Assembly (NCBI GenBank): GCA_916613615.1
Contig: OU744720.1
Location: forward strand, 2,459,749-2,523,748
Length of the DNA stretch: 64,000 nt
Origin: Steromphala cineraria
Lineage: Eukaryota; Mollusca; Gastropoda; Trochida; Trochidae
Direction: 5' to 3'
Shown here: positions 25,800 to 37,479 of the stretch, one piece after another
Layout of the letters: each line of letters starts with the position of its first letter
Numbering within the stretch: the stretch's first letter is position 1
Made by a program: the position numbers and the translations under genes
The notes under the pieces: model-generated
What the model saw: the letters and a program-made list of their open reading frames with translations, nothing else
What the model was told of the DNA's origin: nothing
Databases searched by the model: none

Positions 25800-27390
25800 A
25801 CTCATATCGAAGATTATCTCAGACAAAAGGCTGTAACGAACCAAACAGTTTTATTGATTTACTCAATGACAGTTTATCTTTCTTGCTTAATTGGGAAGTT
25901 AAAGGCATTCGAATGTATGTGTAAAGAACCTTTTGTGTAAATGTTCGCGTATCGTGTTCAATAATTATCTCATGAAGTCCTACCCCTATCAATAACATTA
26001 CTGTCTCAGCTAATGGGTTTGTTTTTAAATATAAACGTCTGTATCAACTTAATCATTGTATTTTGTACTCTTCCATTTTGAAATGATTGGTTTTCATGAC
26101 ATGACCAGTCATGCTGTATCATTTTCACGTGATGTCATTACCGATGTTCTGGTTTTCTTTCATTTCTAAACGGTTTAATAATCCACATAGTAATCTGCCT
26201 TTACAGATGTGCAACTGGCTTGAAACTTTCCTAACAAACTGTTAATGAGATTTTTGAAAATTTCGTAACTAATACCTCGCTGAACGTACATGTGTTGTAT
26301 GTGAATACCGTTAACAGTGTAACAGCAAAAGCCAGCGGTCCACCTGTCTGTATCACGGCCCCTGTAGTGTCATATGATCTCTACTGAAGACAAACACAGC
26401 TGAAGCTCAAGTCTGCTTCTAGGAAAGACAGTACCTTTAACAACACGAGTGTCGATTATTGATCCATGTTTATCACTGCTTTCTTTCATACTGTATGGTT
26501 TCACACCTTTGGTTCACTCAGCCTTCTCCTTTGTGTTAACAGTTTCCGATTACAAAAGATGCAATTTCGCATGAAGAGGTGTCAAGCACGTTATTAACAC
26601 CTTGTTTCCAATAGATGCCTGATATAATACAATAATATACTCTGAAGTCACTGTATGTTCATATTTACTATTAAACCTATGCAAAAGCAGTAGATCAATT
26701 GAGCCATTGTCCTAAGTCACAGAAACAATAACAAATTCATGACTAATCTATCAAGGTCTATTTTTTTTTGGTATCATTTATGATATACTTTTGCTCACAT
26801 GCTTTGGTGGAAAATTATGGAAATGGAACCTCATTAAAACATTGCCCAATCTTTTTGGGCAGTTTGATACTGTCGTCAGGGGTTTACTTTCCAAAATTTT
26901 CCTTATCTGATTGTCGTAATATCCATCAAAATTGACATTCAAGTAGGGTAACCTACAATTAAAATTCAATTAACTACATTCAATTTTCATAATTTATGAA
27001 AACTTTGCAGAATAATAGATAAAGAGTGTAGATTATGCATTTCCAAAACACTTGTTATTATTCTATTACATGACCACACTCAGTTTAAAGTATCAATATT
27101 CATGGTGTTAAGCAAACACCTCTTTCATGAATGAGCTATTCATTAATGGAATAGGTTGGTATTACTTCGACCAAATTAAAGTAGCAGACATGTTTTGCAT
27201 TTTAACTCATTTCAAGCGCTCTTCATTTCAATATATTACTTACGAAATTGACCAAACTTTTCTTGATACTTTCTAACAGCAATTTTCTACAGCATACTGT
27301 TGGGAAATATATTTGATCTTGGAAGCAGTGGTCTATGGTTCTGTGGGCGGTGTACTTGGCTGTCTTGTAGCACGCACCGTTACTGCATCC
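25800..27390. other. Non-coding stretch right of the minisatellite
   Basis: No gene or repeat is supported. From here rightward the sequence is visibly more AT-rich than the first 24 kb. A TTTTCTACAG at about 27283-27292 could be a splice acceptor in front of the open frame overlapping the next block, but the block's other copies do not keep that frame. Confidence 0.4.
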
Positions 27391-27583
27391 AAATGTGCAG
27401 TCGCTCTACCTTTATGTCCAGCCTTGTGGCAGTGCTGGTACATCATTGCTGTGATTGGGTCCCACGCAGATTCGATGAGCATCCCAGCATTCATAAAGAA
27501 ACCTATCACTCTCTTGGGTCCAGTACTTAACATATTGGAGTCTGTATAAGGACAGGCATTACCACATGATGGTCACTGCCACG
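27391..27583. repeat. Recurrent block a, copy 1 (array unit 1)
   Basis: This is the first of four homologous blocks of about 200 bp. Shared landmarks are TGTGCARTC.CTCT, CATCATTGCT.TGATT, a GTCCACG-like string, GATGARCAT with CAGCATTCAT, the hallmark TCCTGGGTCCTGTA (here TCTTGGGTCCAGTA), and ACATGATGGT..CTGCCACG. This copy is open for 78 codons in one frame (GGVLGCLVARTV...FIKKPITLLGPVLNILES), followed by a GTATAAGG donor-like string. The frame is broken by stops or shifts in copies 3 and 4, so I do not call it an exon. Confidence 0.6.
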
Positions 27584-28664
27584 AGTAATAATGGTAGATA
27601 TTAACAGCTCTCTGCAGCATAGTTGCCACTTAACAAATGCTACTTCTTCTCCTGCCTGAACTCGATAAGGTATATAAGTGTTGAAATGTAGCAATTAAAA
27701 GTAACATTCAAACTCTAAAAAATTGCAATATTCCAATTTATAAAGGTCATTAGCAGTCGCTTCGTCATCATCATCAAATTACACATTCTATTGTATTGTT
27801 GTAAAGTAACGCTGTGGTTCGGTTAGTAAAAAACAGCAGTTTGTAGACAATCGCTCACCGTCTCTAGACCACGTTTGCAATGACATCGTGATAATGCTTG
27901 GACGAGATGTTACCAACAGCTATGAAGAATATTATCCCCAAGACTTATTATCGACATGCCGTAAAATGTACCTGGTATTCCATTTCGCACAAACTTTCAC
28001 AGAACTCCCGGTTTCAATTTGAGATACAGCTGCATTGCTGAATGCAGATGTGTGGAATATCTTGAAGTGGCTTGTTTTACGATATCAATTTTCAATCAAC
28101 TTGATAACAGTGAAGTTATAACTCTTTCTCTTTTATCTAGGGGAAGTGTTGTGACTGAAAAATATAAACTGTTTCTTCAGTTTGGTTTACGTTATCCAAA
28201 AGTCAACGCCTGTTCAATGCTAGTATCAAATTATTTTGTCATTATTTAGCGATTATTTTCTCACACGTGCCTTAAGGTAACAATTTTCATATACGGAGAA
28301 TGAACTACAATATGTCGTGATAAAACTTTTCTTGAAAGTTATTGTCAAACTTTAATTCAATTCCATTGGTTGATTAGCTGTGATATAAACTCGACAATAA
28401 AACAAGGGAAATCACTTCCGACTGATTTGAGATTGATTTCAGAAAACAATGTATAATAAATTTCAATAATTACACGCAAATGAAAGAATGATATTTCGAT
28501 TAAAATCTTTCTGTATTCATTTTACATACTTATTTTCAGTGCACTTGATATGTTCAAATACTTCTACATTTCTTGTAAATGTTTAAATAGACAAAGAGAT
28601 TAACGATAAATGGCCTGCGAAACAAACCAATAATCTACATAACAGAAAATTGAACTATTCATCC

Positions 28665-28770
28665 AACCTCCAGACAGTTATAATAGCACCTCAATAATAA
28701 ATACAACAGTTCAACCCTGGTCCTCGATCTGACACCTATTCATTAAGTTGCTTTATTATTATCTACTTGT
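28665..28770. repeat. Recurrent block i, copy 1
   Basis: The landmark is CTCAATAATAAATACAACAG followed by a GACACC.ATTCA.TAAGTTGCT string. Related copies lie at 33.6, 43.2, 47.05, 49.95, 57.4 and 62.95 kb. In the better-preserved copies the block starts CTGGAAGCAAAGAAATGA and continues TTGCAGTATTGCCC before reaching AATAAATACAAGAAG. It is non-coding in every copy. Confidence 0.5.
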
Positions 28771-28855
28771 TAATCGAACGTTTTGTTATTACAGATATCT
28801 CAGTGGTTAAACAATGAACAATAAAGGTGACACAAAGGTGATCGAAAGTCCTTAA

Positions 28856-29192
28856 AGGGGCAGTAGCACGTTTTTTTGTGAATTTTATATTTTACAATTT
28901 TCACTGATAATTGTAAGTTAATGTTAAATGTATTATTTTGACAGTGTCAAAAATCTCATAACACAAACCAATCATCCATAGTCAGAGGAAAAGTATAAAG
29001 ATTCACATTTCTTTGTGAACACCTTTAATTCATTTTGTGTAAGAAAAGGAATGGCAGTGCTAAACTTTACGTAACATATTTGAATTATTACTGCTCCATT
29101 TACTTTAAATACATTGCCTTTCAATTGGAACCATTAATTTTCATTTTCCAGACATCACCTTATATTCCCCCTAAAAACGTGCTACTGCCCCT
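28856..29192. mobile_element. piggyBac-type MITE, well-preserved copy
   Basis: The terminal inverted repeats are AGGGGCAGTAGCACGTTTTT and its reverse complement AAAAACGTGCTACTGCCCCT, 20 bp and perfect. TTAA lies directly outside on both sides (28852-28855 and 29193-29196). The element is 337 bp with no coding capacity. It is the same family as the decayed copy at 11650-11994. Its near-intact ends say it inserted later than that copy, and it sits inside the diverged array, between block i and the f/c block of unit 1. Confidence 0.85.
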
Positions 29193-29905
29193 TTAAAGTA
29201 ACCTTAGTTCAAAGTTAGAGTATTGGAGTTTAGGTTTACCTCAGTAAAGGTTGCTTTGTGAAAGGGGCCAGGTGTATATGCTTTATTCACTGCTCATGCA
29301 TCCATACACGTGTTGTCAAAGGCTCAAGTATTATTGCCTCACAAGTTTTCACTCTGTTGATTTTATAATTTCAGTTCATAGGTTGTCAGAGACATTGTGT
29401 GGATTAATGGTTTTTGTTCTCTGTTGATGTTGCTTTGTTGTAGTTATTCTGCCTTCTATTATGATTCTAAAACACAATTTATGACCACCTCCGGTGTTGA
29501 CAAGTACGAGATTAACTGTGCACGTGTTAACGTGATGTAACAGATATGTCTAAATGTTATCAATCATTACAATTATAACATGAGATAAATTCATAAATAA
29601 ATTCTAGTGATATATAAATTGTTCCTTTTCATTGTTTTTGTATGTGTATCTAATCATGTTTGTCAACGTCAGTACATCTTTCCATGTGAATCAACTGTGT
29701 ATTTCTGTTCCTCAACCTCAAACACCTTGTTTCCACTCTTCAAGCACCATTAATCAACTATAAAAATATAATTTTATACATATAATATAATCTTCTAGAT
29801 GAGATGCTTGTGGAATCCTTAAAAATTTAAGAGAGCAGGCTTTTGTCCTAAATTGACATGAACTTGTAGTTGATTTATAACTTCTTAATGCACTTTTTTC
29901 TTAAT

Positions 29906-30380
29906 TTAATTGTGTTAAAGTTATGAAAATATGCTAAAGACATGAATTGAGGTAAATCCTCTCTATTGAGCTTTAAATGTCAAAAGTGTCAAGTGTCATT
30001 ACGGTTTGCTTTTATAATTCGTTTCATGCCGGATATCATTTATTAGATTCCTTGAAATGTATTACAGCATAAAGACTTCGCTTGTTACTAAATCTGCCAT
30101 GACACATAGCACTGAAAATCTTTTTGAAGTTTTGTTTTATGTTATAAATCGTGATTATAATTCAATTGTGATCAAAGGGTAATGAAAATTTTCAATCCTA
30201 CTGGTCGTTTTGTATTCGAAATAGATATTCATGAACGTGCAGAGAGAGAGACAATCACTGATGTACTTGATATGAGCGAAACAGATTTCCCACAGTTAGG
30301 CACACCCCTCAGTAACACACTCAGAAACGCCACACAAGGTATAGTAACACAAACAACGAATATTATTGAAGATTAACTGG
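29906..30380. repeat. Recurrent block f/c, copy 1
   Basis: The order is TTGTGTTAAAG, ATATGCTAAAGACATGAATT, CTTTAAATGTCAAAAGTGTC, CGTTTCATGC, then GATCAAAGGGTAATGA. The same order is found at 34.3, 37.74, 41.13 and 53.15 kb. A 64-codon plus-strand frame starting at 30182 (MKIFNPTGRFVFEIDIH...) is open only in this copy. The homologous stretch in copies 2 and 3 has stops and indels, so coding is unlikely. Confidence 0.6.
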
Positions 30381-31122
30381 TAAATATATAATAATAAACA
30401 AAGAATTATTTTATGAAATGACTGTATATTTTCACTTAAGTTATTTAATTAATTCTTTAAAATAATGTATTATATCGTGTCAAACACAAAAAGCTGCGAG
30501 TGCACATTTGAGAATTAAATTCTCTTTCATCCCCATTAAAGCATCTCGGTATCAGCAGTAAACTGAGACCTATGAAGTTTGAGTTGTTCGCATTCATAGT
30601 AAATTATCATTATGAAACTATCTTTTCCACCAATACCTGGAGTTTCATATGATCAATTAGTCTAACACCCACACTGCAGTTAGTCCTTGGCATCACCTCT
30701 CGAAGCAAGATTACACCTGAAGTAAGGCTCCTTTCTTGTTAAAATATTCATTTTATGGAATCATTTTTCAGGGACTGGAAATTAATGATCATGCTCATTA
30801 TGCTCGCACAAAAGGAAAAGTGCGATGAAGGCAGGAGACCTTATTATTCTAGTATGTCTCTGGTTCTAGTTATACAGTTAGCTCCATACCTTTGTGATAC
30901 ACTGCACGGATCTCTGTCGTTTCGGTGATATTTCATCATTACTACCATTGTCTACGGAATTAACATTCATCTCTATGAATACTGAATGTTCATGATTAAC
31001 ACCTGGTATTACAATTAACACCTGATACGATATGATATTTCCTTTTCAGAAACGGATGTATATCTCCTTTTCAAGGCTCAGTAAATGGAACTATCAATAA
31101 CGAAAATTATCTATGTATTATG
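30381..31122. other. Array spacer, no supported feature
   Basis: This AT-rich sequence lies between block c of unit 1 and the foldback at 31123. I see no gene or clear homology to other units. Confidence 0.35.
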
Positions 31123-31230
31123 AACTTCTTAATTCTGTGAACAAAGTTTCGACATACATTGTAGGTGCTAATGTCGTTGTCAAGTAAGCGATACAGTGCT
31201 TATATGTGGCTTTCACAGAATTAAGAAGTT
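31123..31230. repeat. Foldback element with 19-bp perfect arms
   Basis: AACTTCTTAATTCTGTGAA at 31123-31141 is repeated exactly in inverted orientation at 31212-31230. The 70-bp loop holds AGTTTCGACATACATTG and AAGCGATACAGTG. The ATTCTGTGAA part of the arm also occurs in the foldback at 10.3 kb, so the two may be related. Length and structure fit a miniature foldback element. Confidence 0.65.
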
Positions 31231-31926
31231 GATTATCGATAAATAATCTTCCTTGTCATCATACCAACTACTAGAATGACAAACAAAGAAGTAAAAGGAA
31301 CTAAGTAAAAAGCATTAGGTCAAGGAAATACATTCAAAATATATTTAATCAATCATTAGATGGAACCCGTGTTTTGCTGATTTTTGGCCGATGCGCGAGA
31401 AGTTAAAGCACGGATATTAGTCTCTAGCAATGGTTTCATGCAAAATAATTGGATAATCTATCATTTGTTAATATGTTTCAATGGGAACACCTTTTCTGGG
31501 GAAAAGCCCAGTCCAAGTTGATGCAAATTTGGTATTATGTATTTACAAATGCTTTCACTTTGCAACCGTGACGCTGACATTAGGGTCATGGTTCATGTTT
31601 TTTTATTATTGAAGACTTGCATTGTGCTATTCAATTTTGCGGGATTTCGATCATAGCATTTAAGAGATCAAATTTATAATTTGTTTTGACATCCTTTAGT
31701 GGTAACAAATCTTCTCTGATTTAGTGTGTCATGTATATAGGTTTATATCCATATAGATACGTGTTCGATCAACATATATAAAAAGCGGTGTACATGTAGA
31801 TCAAAGAGACGTTAAAAGTGTTTTATGAAGAGCAGTTTATATGCATGCTGTAAGGTAAGTTATGTGCAATCTTGTTCGCAGTCAAATGGTCCACGGGACA
31901 TCAATATCCCACCATGTCCACCCATT
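31231..31926. other. Array spacer, no supported feature
   Basis: No gene is supported. The right end (from about 31840, CATGCTGTAAGGTAAGTTATGT) begins to resemble the region upstream of block a in units 3 and 4. Confidence 0.35.
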
Positions 31927-32129
31927 ATATGTGCAATCACTCTGCATTTTCTGTCCGGATTTGTATAGCTCCAGTGCATCATTGCTGTGATTCAGGTCCA
32001 CGGTTTAGATTCGATGAACAATCAACCTTCATCAAAAGACCAGTCGCTCTCCTGGGTCCTGTGCTGACAATATTGGACTTTCCTTACAGGCGATACCCTG
32101 GCTTGTTATGTTACCCTTGGTGACCCTTG
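31927..32129. repeat. Recurrent block a, copy 2 (array unit 2)
   Basis: The copy starts ATGTGCAATCACTCTGC and carries GTGCATCATTGCTGTGATT, CTCTCCTGGGTCCTGTG and TTCCTTACAGGCGATACC. It lies 4,536 bp from copy 1. One frame keeps FIKRPVALLGPVLTILD, similar to copy 1, but it is shifted relative to the upstream part of that frame. Confidence 0.6.
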
Positions 32130-32429
32130 GCTAGATTCTATCCAGCTCTGTCATTTAAATGACTGTTTCAATCAGTTACCTTGTCTTTGTGTTTCTCATT
32201 AGTGTTTAATGGTAATGATGTAAGTAAATTAAAGACAATGAAACATTGAAAGCTTCTTCTTGTAATGGTTTGTCACTCATAAATTAAAAGCTAGAATTGT
32301 TAACCTTTGATTAAAAAGCTCTCACTTTGAGGTCATTTCATTATTGTAAATTAAGAAATTTGTCATCCCTCTAATTGACACATTTTAGGGCAATTTCTAA
32401 TTACATCTTAAGGCCATTCCGTGGTTACA

Positions 32430-32500
32430 CTCCTGCATTATGTTTGAGACATGTTGTCACCCGAGGTCATAATAATGACATGCGGAATTCATTTTTGTCA
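32430..32500. repeat. Recurrent block e, fragment in unit 2
   Basis: GAGACATGTTGTCACCCGAGGTC and the following AATAATGACATG align with CACGTTGTCACCTACRGC and TATTGTCATGTG of the fuller copies at 39.6 and 40.27 kb. It is short and diverged, so homology is tentative. Confidence 0.35.
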
Positions 32501-33549
32501 CATTTTCTACATTATTGCTTTTTGATTCAGAAATATGAAGTAAATTTGATATGTTGAACTTCGCCGAAGGTTAAACCACGAGCTAAAGAACTGCAATTAA
32601 CGACCAGCTGTACTGTAAATACAGAAGGGTTGGCGAGTGTGTGGGTGGTTTGTTGCCGTTCAGCAAATCAATCATAATCTTCCGAAATTTTATTTGCACA
32701 AAGAAATATAAATTAAAAAATTCCTCGAAATGATTGTTTTGCCATGGCATTACCTTGACGATGAGTTGAACCATGAGCATTTATGACTGTTAATGTTTTA
32801 GACTGAAGCGCGTCACTGACTGACAGTATGAAACATTTGTTGTTGTTGTTTTTGTGACATTCAAGTATATTGAAATACATGGTTACTTGTGATCCGAATA
32901 CATTAGCTTTTATTTGCTAAGTTTCAAACCTTGATTAAAAACACAGATTACATTTTAATGCCATAACTGTAAATTCAATCAAGGAAACATGATAATTTAT
33001 TTGCCTTTGGGGTAAAAATTAAAATTTGCAGAATGAAAAAACATTCGCAATGATACTTATAAAAACTTTGTTGATGAAATATAATTTAAAATGAATCCAG
33101 CTTCCTGAATAATAAGAATACTAATCGCTTAAAGTGGAAATACATAATCAACTTCCTTACTTTTTGTAGAAACATAATTAACCTTTGACTAAAGAGGAAC
33201 GAGGGAAGTTGAGCTCTCTCACGTTTGACTTTCAACAATCAATCTTGAAATTTAATCTCTCTTATTGTTTCCTATTATTCTTCATAGCGACATACCACAA
33301 CACGTGTATGATGCATATCGCATTAATGTGTTAATGGCATTGGTTGGTTTCTCTATTTATCTATATTCAATTCATACTTATCAACAAATGTAATTGATTG
33401 TTCTTACAAATCATAAAAATAATCCATGCAAGTGAACACTTCTCTGCTGCAAGTCACAGTTTGTATTGTTAAAGATTCTTGATGAAGAATTAGTAAATTA
33501 AACTCAAAAGTCTAAATTATTACAATTAAATGAAATATTGTACTGTCCC
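32501..33549. other. Array spacer, no supported feature
   Basis: This is AT-rich DNA of unit 2 between blocks e and i. No gene or repeat is supported. Confidence 0.35.
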
Positions 33550-33670
33550 ATTGCCACTGCCAGATTTGGTAATGGTAAATGTAGCACCTCAATAATTAAT
33601 CCAGCAGCCCGACCCTTAGAGTGCTCTTCAGTTCGACACCAATTCAGTAAGTTGCTCTCTTCTATCAAAT
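33550..33670. repeat. Recurrent block i, copy 2
   Basis: It contains AGCACCTCAATAATTAATCC and TCGACACCAATTCAGTAAG, then CTCTTCTATCAAAT. This is about 4.9 kb from the unit 1 copy. The string CTGTCCCATTGCCACTGCC upstream corresponds to the TTGCAGTATTGCCC part of later copies. Confidence 0.5.
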
Positions 33671-34039
33671 ACAGGCAATTTCAATACAAAAAGTCATACT
33701 TCAGTTCATAGGTTTGATTGATGTTCAGACATCTTCTCAGAACGAGCTCTGGACAAAAGCTGCTCAGGCACATATGTCCCCCATAAGTCCTGGGTCCTTA
33801 AAGAATGACGGGAAGGTTGAACCCTGTCTATTTGTCAGAGATGAGTGTGGGCCCTCTTGATTTTATGCTGTCATTCTCCTGCCATTGTTTCCTTTAACAT
33901 TTTTGACTCCATGTATTATTGCCATAAGCCAAAACCACAGTGACATCGATTTGTCTTATGTTATTGATTTTTTGTCTATGATCAGAACATCCTTCCAAGC
34001 TAATCATACCAATATTTCTGTACTTCAAACACATAGCTG

Positions 34040-34640
34040 CGGCTCTTTAAACGTCGTTGATTGACTATCAAACACGTAATGATGAACGTCAAGACGTGTT
34101 TCACTTCAAAGCCTTATAGAGATGATGCCATCAGTCTTCTGATTTAACGTCTTGAAAACCATAAGCGTATTGAAGTTTTCACGAAAATGAGAATAAATTT
34201 GACAAAGCAATCTTTTCTTCTGAAGTAACTTTAATGTTGAATCTTATTCCTTATTTTCTTACTACAATTTTACGTCTTTACATGGAAAATGATTGTGTTT
34301 CAGAAATATGTTAAAGTCATAATTCGAGAAACAAAAAAAATTAAAAATTAAATTATTAAGCTTTAAGTGTCACACTGCCAGATTTGCGTTTACAATCGTT
34401 TCAAGCAAGATAATATTTATCAGATAATTTGCAACCCAGATTCTTTGATTTCCATTGAATCTGCTATGACAAGACCTTTTCTTCGTTGTTCTTTCAAAAT
34501 CGTGATAATAATTCAATAATGTTCATTAAGGTTATGCAACAGCACTGGAGTCCTTTCAATTTGTTATTTTGTGATTTGTCAAATATTGATTCTGATTTAA
34601 ATTTGTTCAAAGCGAACCCTACAAAACAAGCTTGTATTTG
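34040..34640. repeat. Recurrent block f/c, copy 2
   Basis: The f part reads CGGCTCTTTAAACGTCG, TATCAAACACGTAATGATGA, GTCAAGACGTGTTTCAC, AAAGCCTTATAGAG. The c part follows with ATATGTTAAAGTCATAATTC, CTTTAAGTGTCACACTGCC, AATCGTTTCAAGCA and a GTTCAAAG string. The c anchor lies 4,400 bp from copy 1. GATAGAGACAATCACGGTGT near 34656 matches GAGAGACAATCACTGATGT of unit 1. Confidence 0.6.
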
Positions 34641-35982
34641 CAAATGAAAGTGAAGATAGAGACAATCACGGTGTGGCTTATAACAATGAGAGCGAGGAAC
34701 CAAAATAACTCTTAATGCTTACCTCACTGTCGGCCATCACAGAACATGTAAATGTAATGTTGTTGGGTTTTTTCTGGGTTTTTTTAATAATCTTATTTCT
34801 TTTCAACAGATAAAATTTTTACAGTTTAACACACGATAGACATTCAAATGTGTCTAATATAATGTTATTGTAAATTTAGTACTACAGTATTAGTGAATCT
34901 TGTGCCTAAGATTAATAGAATGAAATATAATTTCGATTTTTTTTTTTACACTATAAAGGTTAAAGTAATCTTAACTAAGTAGTTTAACAGGAGATAAATC
35001 AAATTCATATTACATAAATATAAATAAATAGAATATATGTAATGTATATATAAACTGAAGTTTAAATGTTAATCGGTTTGTAGTAATGCAAGTAAATACT
35101 AGGCGTATGAGATTTTTGTTATTATCATACATATTTAATCACTCTATTTTGCCAATCTTTAAGAGAGCAGTGAAATATGTCTGGTTCCATGTCTCAAGTT
35201 GTTTACAGGTTTTCTAAAATGATGAAATATCAATTACAAAAACAAATATCAGAGCCGGAAACGTTGAATCAAAACATAATTAAAAATGTTTATAAACTTC
35301 ATTCTAGATTATTATGTAGATATGTAGATAAGTTTCTTCATCACAATGCAAGTATGAACAATAAACGACTACCGTTCAAAAAAATTTAAAAATCAACTTC
35401 TCAAATATACAATTAAATATTATCATAAATGTTTATCTGATTACAGTAATAGGAGTAAATTCTGGGCTAATGAGCTTTGTGTTATTAGTATAAACCCTAA
35501 TTAAGCTTAGTAAACTAACTCTTCCCGCAATAGCTGGTGTGTTATATGACCCATTCAGCTCATACAAACAAAGCCCATTCACTGCAGCAGTTCACATGAG
35601 GCAGGAGACTTTATTGATTGGCGTTTATCATTGCTTTCATTCAGCTCATATGGACACAGATTAGACCTTGCTTCTCTCTATTACAGATCAGTCAGGATTT
35701 GAGACGTTATTGATCCGTATAATTGACTGACGTATCAACACGCATGCTTTCATTTATATTCTGTGATTTCACAACTTTTCATTCATTCATTGTTATATTG
35801 CGATATTTTGTTGTCACACTTTTTCAGGCAAATGTCTTCGTCAAGCTTTTCACCACCAGGGACTTCAGTTCAAAAAGAATGCTACATACATGCTGTTTGG
35901 AACAAATAATGTGCAATCTCGCTCACAGTTGTGTAATGGTCCACGAGCTATTTGGCGCACCTCGTCTAACCATTAAAGAAGC
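34641..35982. other. Array spacer, no supported feature
   Basis: No gene is supported. The 70-codon plus frame at 35177-35389 (MSGSMSQVVYRFSKMMKYQ...) is K- and Q-rich and unrecognised. Its counterpart cannot be found in other units. Confidence 0.35.
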
Positions 35983-36182
35983 TAAATGTACGATCAATCT
36001 CTATAATTTATGTCATGCGTTGTGAACATGTTATACATCATTGCTTTGATTCTAGTCCACGTTTCAAAGTTGATGAACATCACAGCATTGATATAAAAAT
36101 AAATCTCTCTCCTGGGTCCTGTATGACCATATTTGGGTTTCTCCATTAAGGACATTCGTTACCCCATGATGGTAAGTGCCGT
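35983..36182. repeat. Recurrent block a, copy 3 (array unit 3)
   Basis: TTATACATCATTGCTTTGAT, TAGTCCACGTTTCAAAGTTG, GATGAACATCACAGCATTGA, CTCTCCTGGGTCCTGTATGA and GACATTCGTTACCCCATGAT are all shared with copy 4, its closest relative. The upstream 100 bp (GTGCAATCTCGCTCACAG, ATGGTCCACGAGC) is also homologous to units 2 and 4. The frame open in copy 1 has several stops here. Confidence 0.65.
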
Positions 36183-36781
36183 GTGTGGTGAAGTTGTCGT
36201 GTAGTAACCTCTTAGCAGCGCTTATAAATCTGCAGTTCATTTTGACGCAACATTACAAAGAAGTGTTGAGATACGAGAAACTTGAATATAAGTTTTGTGC
36301 AAACTTAAGATATATAACAGTTTTTTATCCAATAACCAATACAAGAAGCGTCTAATGCAAAATAAACATGATTAAACGTATATGATTTAACTTTGAATGA
36401 CACCTTAAATGAGCAATAACAAAAACACCTTGAGCAGAAGTGTTGGTATTATATTGCGGAGCCCGAGCTGAGTGCATTACCAGAACCGAGGCAATCGGGT
36501 TATTATTTAGCTTATACTCCCTCGGAACACTCCTCGATGATTTCAACTGGTGTTTTAACAGACAGAATAGTTTATAAACGTTTAAATGCCACACTTGCGG
36601 GTATAGAATAACATATCACAATGTCCTGACCATACTTTAATTTTTTGGCTACTTACAATACACACCTGCATGAGGCTTAAAACTAAATACCTGATTACTT
36701 ACATCAAAAACTAGTTCAATGCAATTTAGATATTTATATTTAGGGGAAAATAAAGATACAGACCTGACACAACAAAATGAA

Positions 36782-36856
36782 CACCAACTGGCATAGCTTA
36801 AAAGGAAGAAGCGTTGCAGGTCATCATAACGGTCCCGAGTTCGAATCCCACTCCCC
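36782..36856 (+). repeat. tRNA-like sequence, possible SINE head
   Basis: TGGCATAGCTTAAAAGG (36789) resembles an RNA polymerase III A box. GAGTTCGAATCCC (36837) resembles a B box at about the right distance. The T-stem and acceptor stem do not pair properly, so this is not a functional tRNA. It may be the head of a tRNA-derived SINE or a chance resemblance. No poly-A tail or second copy was found. Confidence 0.3.
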
Positions 36857-37479
36857 TTCTTCATAAATATTAATGTTTGATGAAATATCCAAATTTCCAA
36901 GTCTAATTGTTTGCTCTTAAAAATACAGCCAAATCCTTAAGGTGCTTCTCGATTCCTTTTTTCACATGATCTTATCTTTTTTTAAATGTGTTATATGCAG
37001 ACTGATTGATGTTTCACTTGCACATGCATCATTATCAAAAGGACTTCAGTCTTCAATCAAAGCTGTTACGAATGATTGAAGTTATATTACATTGCTTCTT
37101 CCTAATCATTTACATAAGGATTTTGTTTGAGACAGTACGTTGATATGTCTATTCTTCATCTTTGCTTGTGTAGGCTGCTGCCATTTACAATGGAGAATCA
37201 GAACAGATGGAACATATTATTACCTGTTTTGTGGGGTTATACATTTGCGGTAACAAAGGAACATTTTTTGATAATTATTCATTGCATTTATGTTAACATT
37301 AACAAAAAATGTCTTTGAGCACCAAAAAATAGAATTTCTTAACTAATTGGAAAAAGAAATACATTTCTCTCTGTCCTCCTAGCCAAAATAACTGACATTT
37401 AGTAGTCATGTGTAATTTTGTTTTATTCTGACAACATCCTACCGAGCAAAGAAGCTGGTATTTCTCTATCGCGACAGGT

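Noticed and set aside
23777..25940. Several overlapping long open frames on both strands (up to 433 codons)
   Set aside because: They are produced by a 30-bp unit without stops in four frames; a one-base deletion breaks them, and several starts are not ATG.
27313..27549. Open frame over block a copy 1 (FIKKPITLLGPVLNILES), with an acceptor-like and a donor-like string around it
   Set aside because: Copies 3 and 4 have stops in the same frame and copy 2 is shifted, so the block is not conserved as protein.
30182..30376. 64-codon frame with protein-like composition, starting MKIFNPTGRFVFEIDIH
   Set aside because: The homologous stretches at 34.55 and 37.98 kb are not open, and no domain is recognised.
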